35,871 nt of DNA from Hyphomicrobiales bacterium. Lineage in GTDB: Bacteria > Pseudomonadota > Alphaproteobacteria > Rhizobiales > Xanthobacteraceae. A program made the position numbers and the translations under genes. Shown here piece by piece: positions 8,027 to 15,908 of this stretch (its first letter is position 1; each line of letters starts with the position of its first letter). The notes below the pieces were generated by a model. That model was not told where the DNA came from. It saw only the letters and a program-made list of their open reading frames with translations, and made no database searches. The stretch is from positions 1 through 35,871 of the forward strand of contig JAKFYI010000033.1 in NCBI GenBank assembly GCA_021730985.1. The letters run 5' to 3'.

Positions 8027-8863
8027 ATGAACACACCCGCCGCAGCCGCATTCCCCGACGCGAAATCATTCGCCGACAACAAGATGTTGTCGCGCAAGGA
8101 AGGCCGCGTCGGCTACGTGATCTACAACAACGTCGAGAAGCACAACGCGGTGTCGCTCGACATGTGGGAGGCCGCGGTCGGCATTCTCGAAGACTTCCGC
8201 AACGATCCGAACATCACCGTGGTGGTGGTGACCGGCGCGGGCGGCAAGGCGTTCGTGTCCGGCGCCGACATTTCCAAGTTCGAGAAGGAGCGCTCCGACG
8301 AGGCGGCGGTCGCCCGCTACGGCGCCCAGGTCGAGGCGAGCTACACCGCCTTCCACGAGTTCCCCAAGCCGACCATCGCCATGATCCGCGGCTACTGCAT
8401 TGGCGGCGGCATGGGACTCGCGACCTGCTGCGATCTGCGCATCGCCACCGAGGGCTCGAAGTTCGGAGTTCCCGCCGCGAAGTTGGGCCTGGGCTATGGC
8501 TACCCCGGCCTCAAGCGGCTGGTGGACATCGTCGGCCCGTCGTTCGCGATGGAAATCTTCTATACGGCGCGGCAATTCACCGCAGCAGAGGCCCAGACCA
8601 TGGGCCTGGTGAATAGAATAGTGCCGGATGCACCGGGCGAACTGGAGAAGTACGTCAAGGATTACGCCGAGGTCATCGCCGGCAACGCGCCGCTCACGAT
8701 CAAGGCTGTGAAGGCCACGGTCGCGCAGGTGATGAAGGAAGACAGCAAGAAGGATATTGCGAAGTCGCAGGCTCTGGTTGAGGCCTGCTTCAAGAGCAAC
8801 GATTACCAGGAAGGGCGCAAAGCCTTCATGGAGAAGCGCAAGCCTGTGTTCACGGGCACTTAA
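8027..8863 (+). CDS. Enoyl-CoA hydratase/isomerase (crotonase) family protein lacking the usual catalytic glutamates
   Basis: This 278-residue crotonase-fold protein has the oxyanion-hole and CoA-binding segments GKAFVSGADISKFE and GYCIGGGMGLATCCDLRI. In hydratases, two glutamates (144 and 164 in the rat mitochondrial enzyme) activate water. The aligned residues here are Gly130 (GGGMGLA instead of GGCELA) and Ala150 (FGVPAAKLG instead of FGQPEILLG). A classical hydratase reaction is therefore unlikely. Another crotonase activity, such as isomerisation, hydrolysis or decarboxylation using a different acid, is possible. It lies downstream of the CoA-transferase and may act on its CoA ester product. 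Confidence 0.87.
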   Translation: MNTPAAAAFPDAKSFADNKMLSRKEGRVGYVIYNNVEKHNAVSLDMWEAAVGILEDFRNDPNITVVVVTGAGGKAFVSGADISKFEKERSDEAAVARYGAQVEASYTAFHEFPKPTIAMIRGYCIGGGMGLATCCDLRIATEGSKFGVPAAKLGLGYGYPGLKRLVDIVGPSFAMEIFYTARQFTAAEAQTMGLVNRIVPDAPGELEKYVKDYAEVIAGNAPLTIKAVKATVAQVMKEDSKKDIAKSQALVEACFKSNDYQEGRKAFMEKRKPVFTGT

Positions 8864-8959
8864 GTCCCGATCCAATCGAGCTTGGGGGGACAGGGACGCA
8901 AATCGCGGCCCGCGGTGTTGGTACGGATGACAAGAACAGCTTTGGGCTAGGGGGAACTT

Positions 8960-10024
8960 GTGGCGTCGGTTGAACTGCGCGGTTTGACGAAGCACTACGG
9001 GCCGAATGCGGTCGTCGACAACATTTCCCTGATGATCGATCACGGCAGCCTGGTCTGCCTGCTGGGTCCGTCGGGCTGCGGCAAGACCACGACGCTGCGG
9101 CTGATCGCGGGCTTCGTCGAGCCGACCGGCGGCGAAATCCGCGTCGGCGAGCGCCTCGTGTCTTCGACCAGCCAGTCGCTGCCGCCGGAGCGGCGCAACA
9201 TGTCGATGATCTTCCAGAGCTACGCGCTGTGGCCGCACATGACGGTCGCGGAAAACATCATGTACGGGCTCAAGCTGAGGAAGATCGACAGCGCCACGAT
9301 CAAGAAGAAGCTGGATTCGATCCTGTCCACCACGCGGCTTGGCGTGCTGGCCGACCGCTATCCCGGCGAATTGTCGGGCGGCCAGCAGCAGCGCGTCGCA
9401 CTGGCGCGCGCGCTGATCGTGGAGCCGGAGACGCTGCTGCTCGACGAGCCGCTGTCCAACCTCGACGCCAACCTGCGTGAGGAAATGCGCTTCGAGATCC
9501 GCCGTCTGCACGACGAGTACCGCTACACCACCGTGTACGTCACCCACGACCAGTCCGAAGCGATGACGACCTCCGACGTGATCGCGGTGATGAACGCCGG
9601 CAAGATCGAGCAGGCCGGCTCGCCTGAGGAAATCTACGACCGGCCGCGTTCGGAGTTCGTCGCGCGCTTTATCGGCATGAGCAATGTGGTGAAGGGCAAG
9701 GCGCTGGACGCCGGCACGGTCCAGTTCTCCGGCATGCCGCTCAAGGTGGTGGGCGGGCCGCTGAAGACCGGCGAGGAGACCGCCGTGTCGATCCGCCAGC
9801 AGCACATTACGCTTTCGGCGCAGGAACCTGCCGCAAAAAACGGCAACGCCATCGCCGGCAAGGTGGTGCGCCAGGTCTTCTTGGGATCGAACCGTGACTA
9901 TATGGTCGAAGTCGCCGACGGCACGCAGCTTCGCGTGATCACCGCGGCGAACGAGAGCGTCCCGCCGGGGTCCACGGTCTGGCTCCATCTGCCACCGGAG
10001 CGTTGCCGTGCGTTGATGGGCTAG
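8960..10024 (+). CDS. ABC transporter ATP-binding protein (Fe3+/polyamine importer class)
   Basis: This is a 354-residue ATPase subunit. Walker A is GPSGCGKTT (36-44), the Q-loop is in FQSYALWPHM (from 85), the signature is LSGGQQQR (138-145), Walker B is LLLDEP (159-164), and the switch histidine is in THDQSEAM (196). The last roughly 110 residues form a TOBE-type regulatory domain, as in FbpC, PotA and UgpC-class importers. It begins with GTG, preceded by AGGGGGA. It heads a run of seven same-strand genes: this ATPase, five solute-binding proteins and one permease. It is the only ATPase for all five binding proteins in view. FbpC-like annotation would imply iron, but the catabolic context suggests organic acids; the substrate is unresolved. 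Confidence 0.93.
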   Translation: MASVELRGLTKHYGPNAVVDNISLMIDHGSLVCLLGPSGCGKTTTLRLIAGFVEPTGGEIRVGERLVSSTSQSLPPERRNMSMIFQSYALWPHMTVAENIMYGLKLRKIDSATIKKKLDSILSTTRLGVLADRYPGELSGGQQQRVALARALIVEPETLLLDEPLSNLDANLREEMRFEIRRLHDEYRYTTVYVTHDQSEAMTTSDVIAVMNAGKIEQAGSPEEIYDRPRSEFVARFIGMSNVVKGKALDAGTVQFSGMPLKVVGGPLKTGEETAVSIRQQHITLSAQEPAAKNGNAIAGKVVRQVFLGSNRDYMVEVADGTQLRVITAANESVPPGSTVWLHLPPERCRALMG

Positions 10025-10065
10025 CCGAACACGGCAGCCGGAAAAGAGTAGGGAAGGAAACGGCC

Positions 10066-11127
10066 ATGACGAGAAAAATCAATCGGCGTGACGTGATCAA
10101 GAGCACCGGCGCGCTCGCGCTGACGGTGTACGCCAGCCCGATCCGCGCTCAGGCGCCGGCGGCCGATACCATCACCCCGCAATTGATCGAGGCGGCGAAG
10201 AAGGAAGGCCGCGTCGTCTATTACACCGCGATCGATCTCGTGGTGGCGGAGCGCATCGCCAAGGCGTTCGAGACCAAGTTCCCCGGCATCTCCGTCAGGG
10301 TCGAGCGCACCGGCGCCGAGCGCGTGTTTCAGCGCATCGGCCAGGAGTACACCAGCAAGATTCACGCGGTCGATGTGGTGAACTCGTCGGACGCGGCTCA
10401 CTTCATCGTCTGGAAGCGCCAGGGCATCCTCGCGGCGCATCTGCCGGAGGATGTAGCGAAGTTTTACGCCGCAGAGCACAAGGACGCGGATGGCATGCAT
10501 GCCAACTTCCGCGCCGGCATGAGCGTGATCGGCTACAACACCAATCTGGTGAAGGCCGAGGACGCGCCCAAGAGCTTCGCCGACCTGCTCGATCCCAAAT
10601 GGATGGGCAAGATGGTCAAGGCGCATCCGGGCTACAGCGGCAACGTGATGACCGCGACCTTCCAGGTCACCCGCGATCTCGGCTGGGAGTACCTGGAGAA
10701 GCTCGCTCGGCAGAAGGTGATGCAGGTGCAGTCGTCCACCGATCCGCCCAAGAAGCTGGCGCTCGGCGAACGCGCCGTGATGGTGGACGGCAACGAGTAC
10801 AACGCGCTGCAGCTCAAGGAGAAGGGCGATCCGATCGAGATCGTCTATCCGACCGAGGGCACGCCGATGGCGGTCGGGCCGAACGCGATCTTCAAGGCGG
10901 CGCCGAATCCGAACGCCGCGCGGTTGTTCAACAACTGGTGCTTCACGCAGGAGTGCCAGCAGCTCATCATCGAGGTGGGCTCGCTGCGCTCGCTGCATCC
11001 GCAGGCCAAGGAAAAGCCGGCCTGGCGCTCGCTCAAGAACATCAAGACGATGAAGGACGACGCGGCGGGCGTCGAGAAGGCGGCCACCGAGATCAAGGCG
11101 CGTTACTCGAAAATCTTCGGAGTCTGA
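10066..11127 (+). CDS. ABC extracellular solute-binding protein 1 of 5, Tat-type signal
   Basis: This is a 353-residue periplasmic binding protein of the AfuA/FbpA-like class. The N-terminus MTRKINRRDVIKSTGALAL carries a twin-arginine motif (NRRDVIK), and cleavage is likely after SPIRAQA. The block RVERTGAERVFQRIGQEY near residue 80 and DAAHFIVWKR are shared with the four following genes. Over the 70 residues beginning GISVRVERTG I count 62 identities with copy 3. The start is the ATG at 10066 with GGAAGGA upstream; the frame is open from 10003 without a better start. Tat export suggests the protein folds, or binds a cofactor or metal, before crossing the membrane. The ligand is unknown. Confidence 0.92.
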   Translation: MTRKINRRDVIKSTGALALTVYASPIRAQAPAADTITPQLIEAAKKEGRVVYYTAIDLVVAERIAKAFETKFPGISVRVERTGAERVFQRIGQEYTSKIHAVDVVNSSDAAHFIVWKRQGILAAHLPEDVAKFYAAEHKDADGMHANFRAGMSVIGYNTNLVKAEDAPKSFADLLDPKWMGKMVKAHPGYSGNVMTATFQVTRDLGWEYLEKLARQKVMQVQSSTDPPKKLALGERAVMVDGNEYNALQLKEKGDPIEIVYPTEGTPMAVGPNAIFKAAPNPNAARLFNNWCFTQECQQLIIEVGSLRSLHPQAKEKPAWRSLKNIKTMKDDAAGVEKAATEIKARYSKIFGV

Positions 11128-11138
11128 CGTCGCTTCAC

Positions 11139-11156
11139 CTCTCCCAATGCGGAGAG
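11139..11156. repeat. Short half-copy of repeat type A
   Basis: CTCTCC and GGAGAG flank CAATGC between binding-protein genes 1 and 2. It resembles one arm pair of the type A repeat but is degenerate. GGGGGAGG just after it probably serves as the ribosome binding site of the next gene. Confidence 0.45.
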
Positions 11157-11175
11157 AGGGAAGGGGGAGGATGGG

Positions 11176-12276
11176 ATGACATCGAACTTCACCCGCCGTG
11201 GCGTGCTCAAGGGCGGCACCGCGCTGACCGCCGCCACGGTGCTGTCGGCGCCGGTTCGCGCCCAGGTCACTGCCCAGGTCACTGCCCAGGTCACATCGAA
11301 GGCGCCGCCGGCCAGCGCCGTCACGCCGGCGCTGATCGAAGCGGCAAAGAAGGAAGGCAAGGCGGTCTGGTACACCTCGGTGGATCTGCCGCTCGCCGAG
11401 CGGGTGGCGCGCTCGTTCGAAGCGAAATATCCCGGCGTGTCGCTGCGGGTCGAGCGCACCGGCGCCGAGCGGGTGTTCCAGCGCATCGGTCAGGAGTACG
11501 GCAGCAAGATTCACGCGGTCGATATCGTCAATTCGTCCGACGCGGCCCACCTGATCGTCTGGAAGCGGCAGGGCATTCTCGATCCGTATGTGCCGGAGGA
11601 TGTGGCCAAGCACTATTCCGACGAGCACAAGGACGCCGACGGCCAGTTCGCGAGCTTCCGCGTGTTCCTCTGCCCGATCGCCTACAACACCAACCTGGTG
11701 AAGAAGGAAGACGCGCCGAAAAGCTACGCCGACCTGCTCGATCCGAAATGGACCGGCAAGATCGTCAAGGCGCATCCGTCCTACAGCGGCACCATCCTGA
11801 CCGCGACCTACCAGATGTCGCGCGACATCGGCTGGCCGTACTTCGAGAAGCTGGCGCAGCAGAAGATCATGCAGGTGCAGTCGGCGTCCGATCCGCCGAA
11901 GAAGCTGGCGCTGGGTGAGCGCGCCATCATGGCCGACGGCGTCGAATACGTCTGCTTCCAGCTCAAGGAAAAGGGCGACCCGGTCGATCTGGTCTACGCG
12001 AGCGAAGGCACGCCGCTGATCATCGGGCCGAACGCGATCTTCAAGAATGCGCCGAACCCCAACGCCGCGCGGCTGGTGCAGAGCTACATGTTCTCGGCGG
12101 AATGCCAGCAGGTCTGCATCGACGCCGGCGGCCTGCGCTCGGCGCATGCGCTGACCAAGGAAAAGCCCGGCCGCACGCCGCTGAAGTCCATCAAGCTGAT
12201 GAAGGACGACGCGGCCGCGGTGGAGAAGGAAAGCGAAAATCTGAAGAAGCGCTACACCCAGTTGTTCAAGGTGTGA
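11176..12276 (+). CDS. ABC extracellular solute-binding protein 2 of 5, with a tandem repeat at the signal cleavage region
   Basis: This is a 366-residue paralogue of the preceding gene with a Tat-type signal (FTRRGVLKGGTALTAATV) and the shared block RVERTGAERVFQRIGQEY. It is about 12 residues longer than its neighbours because a 12-base unit, CCCAGGTCACTG, is repeated at 11261-11296, giving QVT-AQVT-AQVT just after the likely cleavage site. This is the part of the protein expected to tolerate length change. A GGGGGAGG site lies upstream of the ATG at 11176. C-terminal segments (GPNAIFKNAPNPNAARL, then MKDDAAAVEKE) match the other copies. Ligand unknown. Confidence 0.92.
   Translation: MTSNFTRRGVLKGGTALTAATVLSAPVRAQVTAQVTAQVTSKAPPASAVTPALIEAAKKEGKAVWYTSVDLPLAERVARSFEAKYPGVSLRVERTGAERVFQRIGQEYGSKIHAVDIVNSSDAAHLIVWKRQGILDPYVPEDVAKHYSDEHKDADGQFASFRVFLCPIAYNTNLVKKEDAPKSYADLLDPKWTGKIVKAHPSYSGTILTATYQMSRDIGWPYFEKLAQQKIMQVQSASDPPKKLALGERAIMADGVEYVCFQLKEKGDPVDLVYASEGTPLIIGPNAIFKNAPNPNAARLVQSYMFSAECQQVCIDAGGLRSAHALTKEKPGRTPLKSIKLMKDDAAAVEKESENLKKRYTQLFKV
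11261..11296 (+). repeat. Three tandem copies of a 12-base unit inside a coding region
   Basis: The unit CCCAGGTCACTG appears twice exactly, followed by a third copy CCCAGGTCACAT that differs in the last two bases. It keeps the reading frame and encodes repeated AQVT. It sits at the junction between signal peptide and mature protein of binding protein 2 and is absent from the other four paralogues. Confidence 0.85.
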
Positions 12277-12298
12277 CGTGTCGGCGCTTCACCACGGG

Positions 12299-12380
12299 TG
12301 TCATCGTCCGCGAAAGCGGACGATCCAGTACACACCGATGGTTCTATGTTTACTGGATGCCCGCTTTCGCGGGCATGACA
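12299..12380. repeat. Paired-palindrome intergenic repeat type B, copy 1
   Basis: A left palindrome (GTCCGCGAAAGCGGAC, followed by ATCCAGTA) and a right palindrome (CCCGCTTTCGCGGG preceded by TACTGGAT) are inverted relative to each other and bounded by TGTCAT and ATGACA. It separates binding-protein genes 2 and 3. The same architecture recurs at six other places in this window. Confidence 0.85.
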
Positions 12381-12394
12381 GCGAGGTTTGATCG

Positions 12395-13453
12395 GTGCGG
12401 ATTTCCCGGCGCAACATTCTCAGAGGCACCGCCGCGCTCACACTCGCGGGCGCCGTGCCCGTGCGCGTGCTGTCGGCAGCACCGCCCGCCGAAGCCATCA
12501 CGCCGGAGCTGATCGCAGCCGCCCGCAAGGAGGGCAAGGTCAGCTATTACACCTCGGTCGATCTCGCGATGGCCGAGCGCATCTCCAAGATGTTCGAGCA
12601 GCGCTTCCCGGGCATCAGCGTGCGGGTCGAGCGCACCGGCGCCGAGCGCGTGTTCCAGCGCATCGGCCAGGAGTATTCCAGCCGCATCCACGCGGTCGAT
12701 GTGGTGAACTCGTCGGACGCCGCTCATTTCATCGTCTGGAAGCGTAACGGCTGGCTCGCGCCCTATGTGCCGGAGGATGTCGCCAAGTTCTACTCCGCCG
12801 AGCACAAGGACGCCGACGGCCAGTTCGCGGGCTTCCGCCTGATGCTCAGCGTGATCGGCTACAACACCGCGCAGGTGAAGCCGGAGGATGCGCCGAAGAG
12901 CCACGCCGACCTGCTCGACCCGAAGTGGAAGGGCAAGATGGTCAAGGGCCATCCGGGCTACAGCGGCACCATCATGACCGCGACCCAGCAATTGGTGCGC
13001 GACCTGGGCTGGCCCTATTTCGAGAAGCTCGCCCAGCAGAGCATCATGCAGGTGCAGTCCGCCGCTGACACGCCGAAGAAGATCGCGCTCGGCGAGCGCG
13101 CCATCCAGGTGGACGGCAACGAGTACAATCTGCTGCTGCTCAAGGAATCCGGCCAGCCGGTCGAGCCGGTCTACGCCTCCGAGGGCACGCCGCAGGTGAT
13201 CGGCCCGAACGGCGTGTTCAAGAACGCGCCGAACCCCAACGCCGCGCGGCTGTTCCAGAACTGGTCGTTCAGCGCGGAATGCCAGCAGCTCATCATCGAC
13301 GTGGCCGCGCTGCGCTCGCTGCATCCGCAGGCCAAGGAGAAGCCCGGCCGCAAGCCGCTCAAGGAGATCAAGACCTTGAAGGAGGATGCGGCCGCGGTCG
13401 AAAAGCAGGGCGACGAGATCAAGAAACGCTACAGCCAGTTGTTCAAGGTTTAG
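12395..13453 (+). CDS. ABC extracellular solute-binding protein 3 of 5, Tat-type signal
   Basis: This 352-residue paralogue starts at GTG with the Tat-type N-terminus MRISRRNILRGTAALTLAG. It carries RVERTGAERVFQRIGQEY and the DAAHFIVWKR block, and of the five it looks closest to copy 1. A type B repeat lies immediately upstream, so transcription may continue from gene 2 or restart here. The C-terminus ends with EIKKRYSQLFKV, the same ending pattern as the others (a basic helix, then RY, then a hydrophobic tail). Ligand unknown; differences between the copies may change ligand range. Confidence 0.92.
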   Translation: MRISRRNILRGTAALTLAGAVPVRVLSAAPPAEAITPELIAAARKEGKVSYYTSVDLAMAERISKMFEQRFPGISVRVERTGAERVFQRIGQEYSSRIHAVDVVNSSDAAHFIVWKRNGWLAPYVPEDVAKFYSAEHKDADGQFAGFRLMLSVIGYNTAQVKPEDAPKSHADLLDPKWKGKMVKGHPGYSGTIMTATQQLVRDLGWPYFEKLAQQSIMQVQSAADTPKKIALGERAIQVDGNEYNLLLLKESGQPVEPVYASEGTPQVIGPNGVFKNAPNPNAARLFQNWSFSAECQQLIIDVAALRSLHPQAKEKPGRKPLKEIKTLKEDAAAVEKQGDEIKKRYSQLFKV

Positions 13454-13505
13454 CAGTTGGCCGCTCCCGCCTTCGCGGGGACGGCACCGAAATGGAGGAG
13501 CCACG

Positions 13506-14570
13506 ATGACCGACACGACATTCACCCGCCGCACCGTTCTCAAGGGCACGACCGCGCTCGCCGCGACCACCGTGTTCGCGAGCCCGATCCGTGCCCAGGC
13601 GCCGGCGCCGTCCGCCATCACGCCCGCGTTGATCGAGGCGGCGAAGAAGGAAGGCAAGATCGCCTTCTACACCGCGATGGACCTGGATTTCGCCAACCGG
13701 CTCGGCAAGGCGTTCGAGGCCAAGTACGGTATCCCGGTCCGCGTCGAGCGCTCCGGCGCCGAGCGCGTGTTCACCCGCATCGGCCAGGAATACACCGCCA
13801 ACATCCGCGCCGTGGACGTGGCCAACACCGCCGACGCCGCGCACTGCATCGTCTGGACCCGCAACGGCTGGCTTGAGCCCTACCTGCCGGAGGAGGTCGC
13901 CCAGCACTACGACAAGGCCTACTTCGATCCGAACGGCATGCACATCACCACGCGCATCCTGGTGTCGCCGATCGCCTACAACACCAACCTGGTGAAGAAG
14001 GAAGACGCGCCGAAAAGCTTCAAGGACCTGCTCGATCCAAAATGGTTGGGCAAGATGGTGAAGGGCCATCCCGCCTACAGCGGCACCATCATGAATGCCA
14101 CCTTCCAGATCGCGCGCGATCTCGGCTGGGGCTATTTCGAGCAACTCGCCAAGCAGAAGATCATGCAGGTGCAGTCCGCCACCGACACCCCGAAAAAGAT
14201 CCAGCTCGGCGAGCGTGCCGTGATGGTAGACGGCGCCGGCTACCTGGTGATCCGCTACAAGGAGGAGGGCGCCCCGCTCGAAGTGGTTTATCCGGAGGAG
14301 GGCACGCCGCTCGCGGCAGGCCCCAGCGTGCTGTTCAAGGGCTCGCCGAACCCGAACGCCGGCAAGCTGTTCCAGAACTGGATGCACACCCGCGAGGCCC
14401 AGCAGTTCCTGGTCGATTGGGCGCGGCAGTATTCGGCGCACGGCCAGACCGTGGAAAAGCCCAGCGTGCGGCCGCTGAAGGACATCAAGCTGATGAAGGA
14501 AGACCCGGCCGGCGTGGAAAAAGCGGCCGATGACGTGAAGAAGCGCTACGCCGCGATTTTCAAGGTGTAA
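13506..14570 (+). CDS. ABC extracellular solute-binding protein 4 of 5, Tat-type signal
   Basis: This 354-residue paralogue has the signal TFTRRTVLKGTTALAATT, with cleavage after ASPIRAQA. The conserved block is slightly changed (RVERSGAERVFTRIGQEY), as is the following segment (VANTADAAHCIVWTRNGW), so it is more diverged in the ligand-facing region than copies 1-3. I chose the ATG at 13506, which has GGAGGAG a few bases before it; the open frame runs upstream to 13386 inside gene 3 but that part is a shadow. It ends three bases before the next gene begins. Confidence 0.92.
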   Translation: MTDTTFTRRTVLKGTTALAATTVFASPIRAQAPAPSAITPALIEAAKKEGKIAFYTAMDLDFANRLGKAFEAKYGIPVRVERSGAERVFTRIGQEYTANIRAVDVANTADAAHCIVWTRNGWLEPYLPEEVAQHYDKAYFDPNGMHITTRILVSPIAYNTNLVKKEDAPKSFKDLLDPKWLGKMVKGHPAYSGTIMNATFQIARDLGWGYFEQLAKQKIMQVQSATDTPKKIQLGERAVMVDGAGYLVIRYKEEGAPLEVVYPEEGTPLAAGPSVLFKGSPNPNAGKLFQNWMHTREAQQFLVDWARQYSAHGQTVEKPSVRPLKDIKLMKEDPAGVEKAADDVKKRYAAIFKV

Positions 14571-14573
14571 TCG

Positions 14574-15629
14574 GTGCGGCCGTCTCGACGCGATGTTCTG
14601 ACAGGGTCGGCGGCGGCCGTCATCTCGGCCGCCGCCACGCCGTCGCGCGCGCAATCGCCCGCCGCGGAGGCGGTCACGCCCGCGCTGATCGAGGCGGCGA
14701 GGAAGGAAGGCAAGGTCACCTGGTACGCCGCAATGGACCTTCCGGTTTCGGAGCGGGTCGCGCGCGCCTTCGAGGCGAAGTATCCGGGTATCGCGGTTCG
14801 TATCGAGCGCACCGGATCGGAACGCCAGTTCGTGCGTCTGGCGCAGGAATACGGCAGCAACATCCGCGTCGCCGACGTCATCAATGCCTCGGACGCCGCG
14901 CATTTCATCGTCTGGAAGCGGAGCGGCTGGCTGGCGCCGTATCTGCCGGACGAGGTGGCCAAGTTCTATCCGGCCGAGCATCGCGATCCGGACGGCCAGT
15001 ATTTCACATCGCGCATCTACGTGAGCTCGCTCGGCTACAACACCAATCTGGTGAAGCCCGAGGACGCGCCGAAAAGCTTCGCCGACCTGCTCGATCCGAA
15101 ATGGATGGGCAAGATCGTCAAGGCGCATCCCGGCTACAGCGGCACCATCATGACCGCGACCTACCAGATCGCCCGCGAGCTCGGCTGGGAATATTTCGAA
15201 AAGCTGGCGCGCCAGAAGGTGATGCAGGTGCAGTCGTCGGTCGATCCGCCGAAGAAGCTCGCAGCCGGTGAACGGGCCGTCATGGCGGATGGCAACGACT
15301 TCACGCTGATCCAGCTCAAGGAGCAGGGTCAGCCGGTCGAGACGGTCTATCCCGCCGAAGGCTCGCCGCTGATCGTGTGCCCGAACGCGGTGCTGAAGGC
15401 CGCGCCCAATCCCAACGCGGCGCGGCTGTTCCAGAGCTATCTGTTGTCTCGCGAGGGTGCGCAGGTTCTGTGCGACTTCGCGGCCCAGCAGTCGGCTCAC
15501 CCGCAGGTCACCGCCAAGCCGGGCCGGCGCAAGCTTGCCGACATCAAGGTTATGAAAGACGATCCCGCCGCCGTGGAAGCGGAGGCCGAGCAGATCAAGA
15601 AGCGGTATGTGTCGATCTTCAAGGTGTGA
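14574..15629 (+). CDS. ABC extracellular solute-binding protein 5 of 5, Tat-type signal
   Basis: This 351-residue paralogue starts at GTG three bases after the previous stop, so it is very likely co-translated. The N-terminus MRPSRRDVLTGSAAAVISA is Tat-type. It is one of the more divergent copies: the block reads RIERTGSERQFVRLAQEY, and the C-terminal region has LLSREGAQVLCDFAAQQS in place of the FTQECQQLIIEVGSLRS type segment. The overall fold and the ending KKRYVSIFKV are retained. A type A repeat separates it from the permease gene. Ligand unknown. Confidence 0.92.
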   Translation: MRPSRRDVLTGSAAAVISAAATPSRAQSPAAEAVTPALIEAARKEGKVTWYAAMDLPVSERVARAFEAKYPGIAVRIERTGSERQFVRLAQEYGSNIRVADVINASDAAHFIVWKRSGWLAPYLPDEVAKFYPAEHRDPDGQYFTSRIYVSSLGYNTNLVKPEDAPKSFADLLDPKWMGKIVKAHPGYSGTIMTATYQIARELGWEYFEKLARQKVMQVQSSVDPPKKLAAGERAVMADGNDFTLIQLKEQGQPVETVYPAEGSPLIVCPNAVLKAAPNPNAARLFQSYLLSREGAQVLCDFAAQQSAHPQVTAKPGRRKLADIKVMKDDPAAVEAEAEQIKKRYVSIFKV

Positions 15630-15696
15630 TGGCTTCAGTGAGGCACAGCGCAGTCACGGGCTCGGTCGGTTCCCTCCCCCGCTTGCGCCGTCTTCA

Positions 15697-15849
15697 CCTC
15701 TCCCCGCTTGCGGGGAGAGGTCGGCGAGCCAAAAGCGCGTTTACGCGCGTCTTCGACGCGCTATGGCGAGCCGGGTGAGGGGCGCTTCGATGGAATACGA
15801 GCTAGGATAGTCCCCTCACCCCTCCCTCTCCCCGCAAGCGGGGAGAGGG
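15697..15849. repeat. Palindromic intergenic repeat type A, copy 2
   Basis: Hairpins at 15697-15720 (CCTCTCCCCGC, TT, GCGGGGAGAGG) and 15824-15849 bound a middle section in which ggtgagggg and cccctcacc are complementary. An extra CCCCGCAAGCGGGG lies just after, at 15860-15873. It fills the 279-base gap between binding protein 5 and the permease and may attenuate transcription into the permease gene. Confidence 0.8.
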
Positions 15850-15894
15850 AGGGAGAGAACCCCGCAAGCGGGGGAGAGAACCGCGCCCAGCGCC

Positions 15895-15900
15895 AGAGGA
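15895..15900 (+). promoter_or_regulatory. Ribosome binding site deciding the permease start
   Basis: AGAGGA lies eight bases before the GTG at 15909. The frame is open upstream to 15708, but that stretch is repeat DNA and has no comparable site. Confidence 0.55.
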
Positions 15901-15908
15901 AGTACGAA

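Noticed and set aside
8066..9988. Long minus-strand frame opposite the crotonase and ABC ATPase genes
   Set aside because: The plus-strand genes have intact motifs; the antisense translation is His/Arg/Asp-rich with no recognisable domain.
10021..12147. Long minus-strand frame opposite binding proteins 1 and 2
   Set aside because: It is the antisense image of two similar genes, and its own internal similarity is explained by the paralogy on the plus strand.
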